Shown one piece after another: positions 62,819 through 64,000 of a stretch of 64,000 bases of DNA. How positions within the stretch are numbered: the first letter of the stretch is position 1; each line of letters starts with the position of its first letter. The position numbers and the translations under genes are program-made. The notes beneath the pieces were generated by a model, which saw only the letters and a program-made list of their open reading frames with translations, had not been told where the DNA came from and did not search any database. The stretch covers positions 20,971,501 to 21,035,500 of the forward strand of contig NC_088926.1 of assembly GCF_038396675.1 (NCBI RefSeq), in the 5' to 3' direction. This DNA comes from Hydra vulgaris (Eukaryota > Cnidaria > Hydrozoa > Anthoathecata > Hydridae).

Positions 62819-63302
62819 TTTTCTTTTTTCTTTTTTAATACTTTTGTTTTGCTTTTTGAATTTGTTTTTTCTCTTAGTGATTTCTAAAACTATTATATTT
62901 ATTCTTTATTATATATAAGTCAGAAAGATTTTCTTATAAAAAAGGACTTATTTATTTTTAAAAAAAGAAAACTTAACCTTTTTTAAATTTTTAATGAGCC
63001 ATGAGGTTAAAAACAAATTAATAACAAAATAAATTTTTAAAACTAATCGCTAACACACGGAACTATCTAAAATAGTTCCGATATTTTTGTTTCTCTTTTC
63101 TTTCTCATTTCCTTATTATATATGAGGTTTTTGTTTCTTTTTTGTTTTTAGTTCATAATAGACATCTTTATTAATCGTTTTTCATTTACGTTTTTCGTTT
63201 ATTTTTTACGTTACCTTGTAAACATTATGAGGGCGTCAGTAAGGCAATTAGCCAGGTGACGTAATAAAATGCAATACAGTTCTATTTGTGTTAATATGGT
63301 AT
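62819..63302 (+). other. 3' UTR and terminal segment of element F
   Basis: Matches the 3' UTRs at 17910-18134 and 46728-46960. Includes hairpin 63059-63079 and TGACGTAA at 63257-63264. Ends TTAATATGGTAT at 63302; the equivalent end of element A is TTAATAAGGTAT at 18383. Confidence 0.75.
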
Positions 63303-64000
63303 GCTTCATAAAAGTTTGCCTCTCGTTTTCGATTTTCGGGGTTTCGGGCTTGGGTCTACTATAAAAAAAAAATTGCCTAATTCTTGCTTGCGTTTTTTAA
63401 AAGCTCTTTTCTTAACGCATTTCTTTTTTGTTTTTAAATAAGAAAAGTACCTTAGAAAGCTAATTTTGAGCAGTACATTTAATTTCAAAAATAGTATGAA
63501 AAGATATAAATCATTAATAAAAAGAGTAGGTTGTTTTCATGATAGAGACTTTCTTAAACGTGACAGAGCTTTATTATTAGTATGATGATAAATAGAAATG
63601 ATAAAAGTAAAAGCCTACAGCACAAGGAGTTCCCAGGCGGGCCCCCATCCAAGTACTACCCTGGCCCGACAGTGCTTAACTTCCGTGATCGGACGAGAAC
63701 GGGTGTATTTACCGTGTTATGTTCGTAGGCATCAGCTAACCATTTCATATGGCTTCTATATTTAAAAGCATATTTATTTTATCTAATAGAACTTAGACAT
63801 TAGTTGGCATTTGCTAACTTGCGCTTACAAAGTAAATAAGTAAGTAACTAAGTAAGTATAAACAGTAGACTAGACTAGAAATTTATGTAGGTACAAAGTT
63901 ATTTCACACACAGTATAAAAAAAGGTTAAAGTTCATTTTTAAAATTGTTCGCAATTTAACCACTTAGTGTGTGCTTACCAATAAGTCTTTTATGTGTTTT
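63303..64000 (-). repeat. 5S rDNA repeat unit 2 (runs off the window)
   Basis: Begins GCTTCATAAAAGTTTG at 63303, the same position in the unit as 23651, and aligns with unit 1 on both sides of the gene to the window end (with AAGTAAGT repeats near 63831-63858). Confidence 0.8.
63613..63730 (-). rRNA. 5S ribosomal RNA, probably degenerate copy
   Basis: 118 nt on the minus strand, GCCTACGAACATAACAC to GTGCTGTAGGC. Compared with the copy at 23960-24077, the terminal helix has mismatches, and the box-C region reads GGGGGCCCGCC instead of GGGGGACCGCC. The CTTTT terminator is kept, but no clear TATA lies upstream. Recognisable as 5S without doubt; expression is doubtful. Confidence 0.85.

Larger units (their letters stand above)
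60048..63302 (+). mobile_element. Tx1-like LINE, element F (internally deleted)
   Basis: Starts TTTGGCTCTGTGC as element C does, has the best ORF1 in the window, an ORF2 with the whole RT region deleted, the family 3' UTR (62819-63058), hairpin 63059-63079 and the CRE-like segment, and ends at 63302 against the second 5S unit. Confidence 0.85.

Overview
The window is very AT-rich eukaryotic DNA made almost wholly of transposable elements. It carries two 5S rRNA sequences, several lineages of non-LTR retrotransposon, tRNA-derived SINEs, cut-and-paste DNA transposons with terminal inverted repeats, and long (TA)n arrays. No ordinary host protein-coding gene was recognised. The composition and the mix of Tx1-like and CR1-like LINEs, P-like, Mutator-like and CACTA/EnSpm-like transposases fit a cnidarian genome. 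Hydra is my best guess, but this is an inference from content and not proven by any single gene.

Layout: 1-2020 AT-rich, unassigned. 2020-2990 the 3' part of a LINE reverse transcriptase, rearranged by fold-back duplications. 4985-11330 an antisense Jockey/CR1-type LINE relic, split by a plus-strand CR1-like element at 6205-10050; a minus-strand SINE follows at 11550-11755. 12315-27389 a series of plus-strand Tx1-like LINEs (relic, A, B, C, D), broken by one 5S repeat unit (23651-24540, 5S gene on the minus strand). 27391-63302 Tx1-like elements E and F in tandem, then a second 5S unit (63303 to the window end).

Element E is opened by two very large insertions. The first (31959-46096, 14.1 kb) has P-like termini and an approximate 8-bp target duplication, and contains an unrecognised spliced gene, a CR1-like LINE, a MITE, a Mutator-like transposase relic and a P-type transposase. 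The second (46961-59805, 12.8 kb) has CCCAG termini and contains an 8-kb CACTA/EnSpm-like element with a 670-residue Tnp2-type transposase plus a DUF4806-type companion gene. A fold-back element and a MITE lie further right inside the same insertion.

Two patterns tie the window together. First, the 3' ends of two different Tx1-like LINEs (B and F) abut the 5S spacer at the same nucleotide, and LINEs stack head to tail beside it, which points to site-directed insertion in the 5S repeat. Second, coding sequences of several unrelated LINEs contain near-perfect hairpins whose arms copy the adjacent coding sequence in inverse, a template-switch signature seen repeatedly.

Almost every coding region is broken by stops, frameshifts or deletions. 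The clearest intact reading frames are the Tnp2-type transposase and parts of the LINE RT domains.
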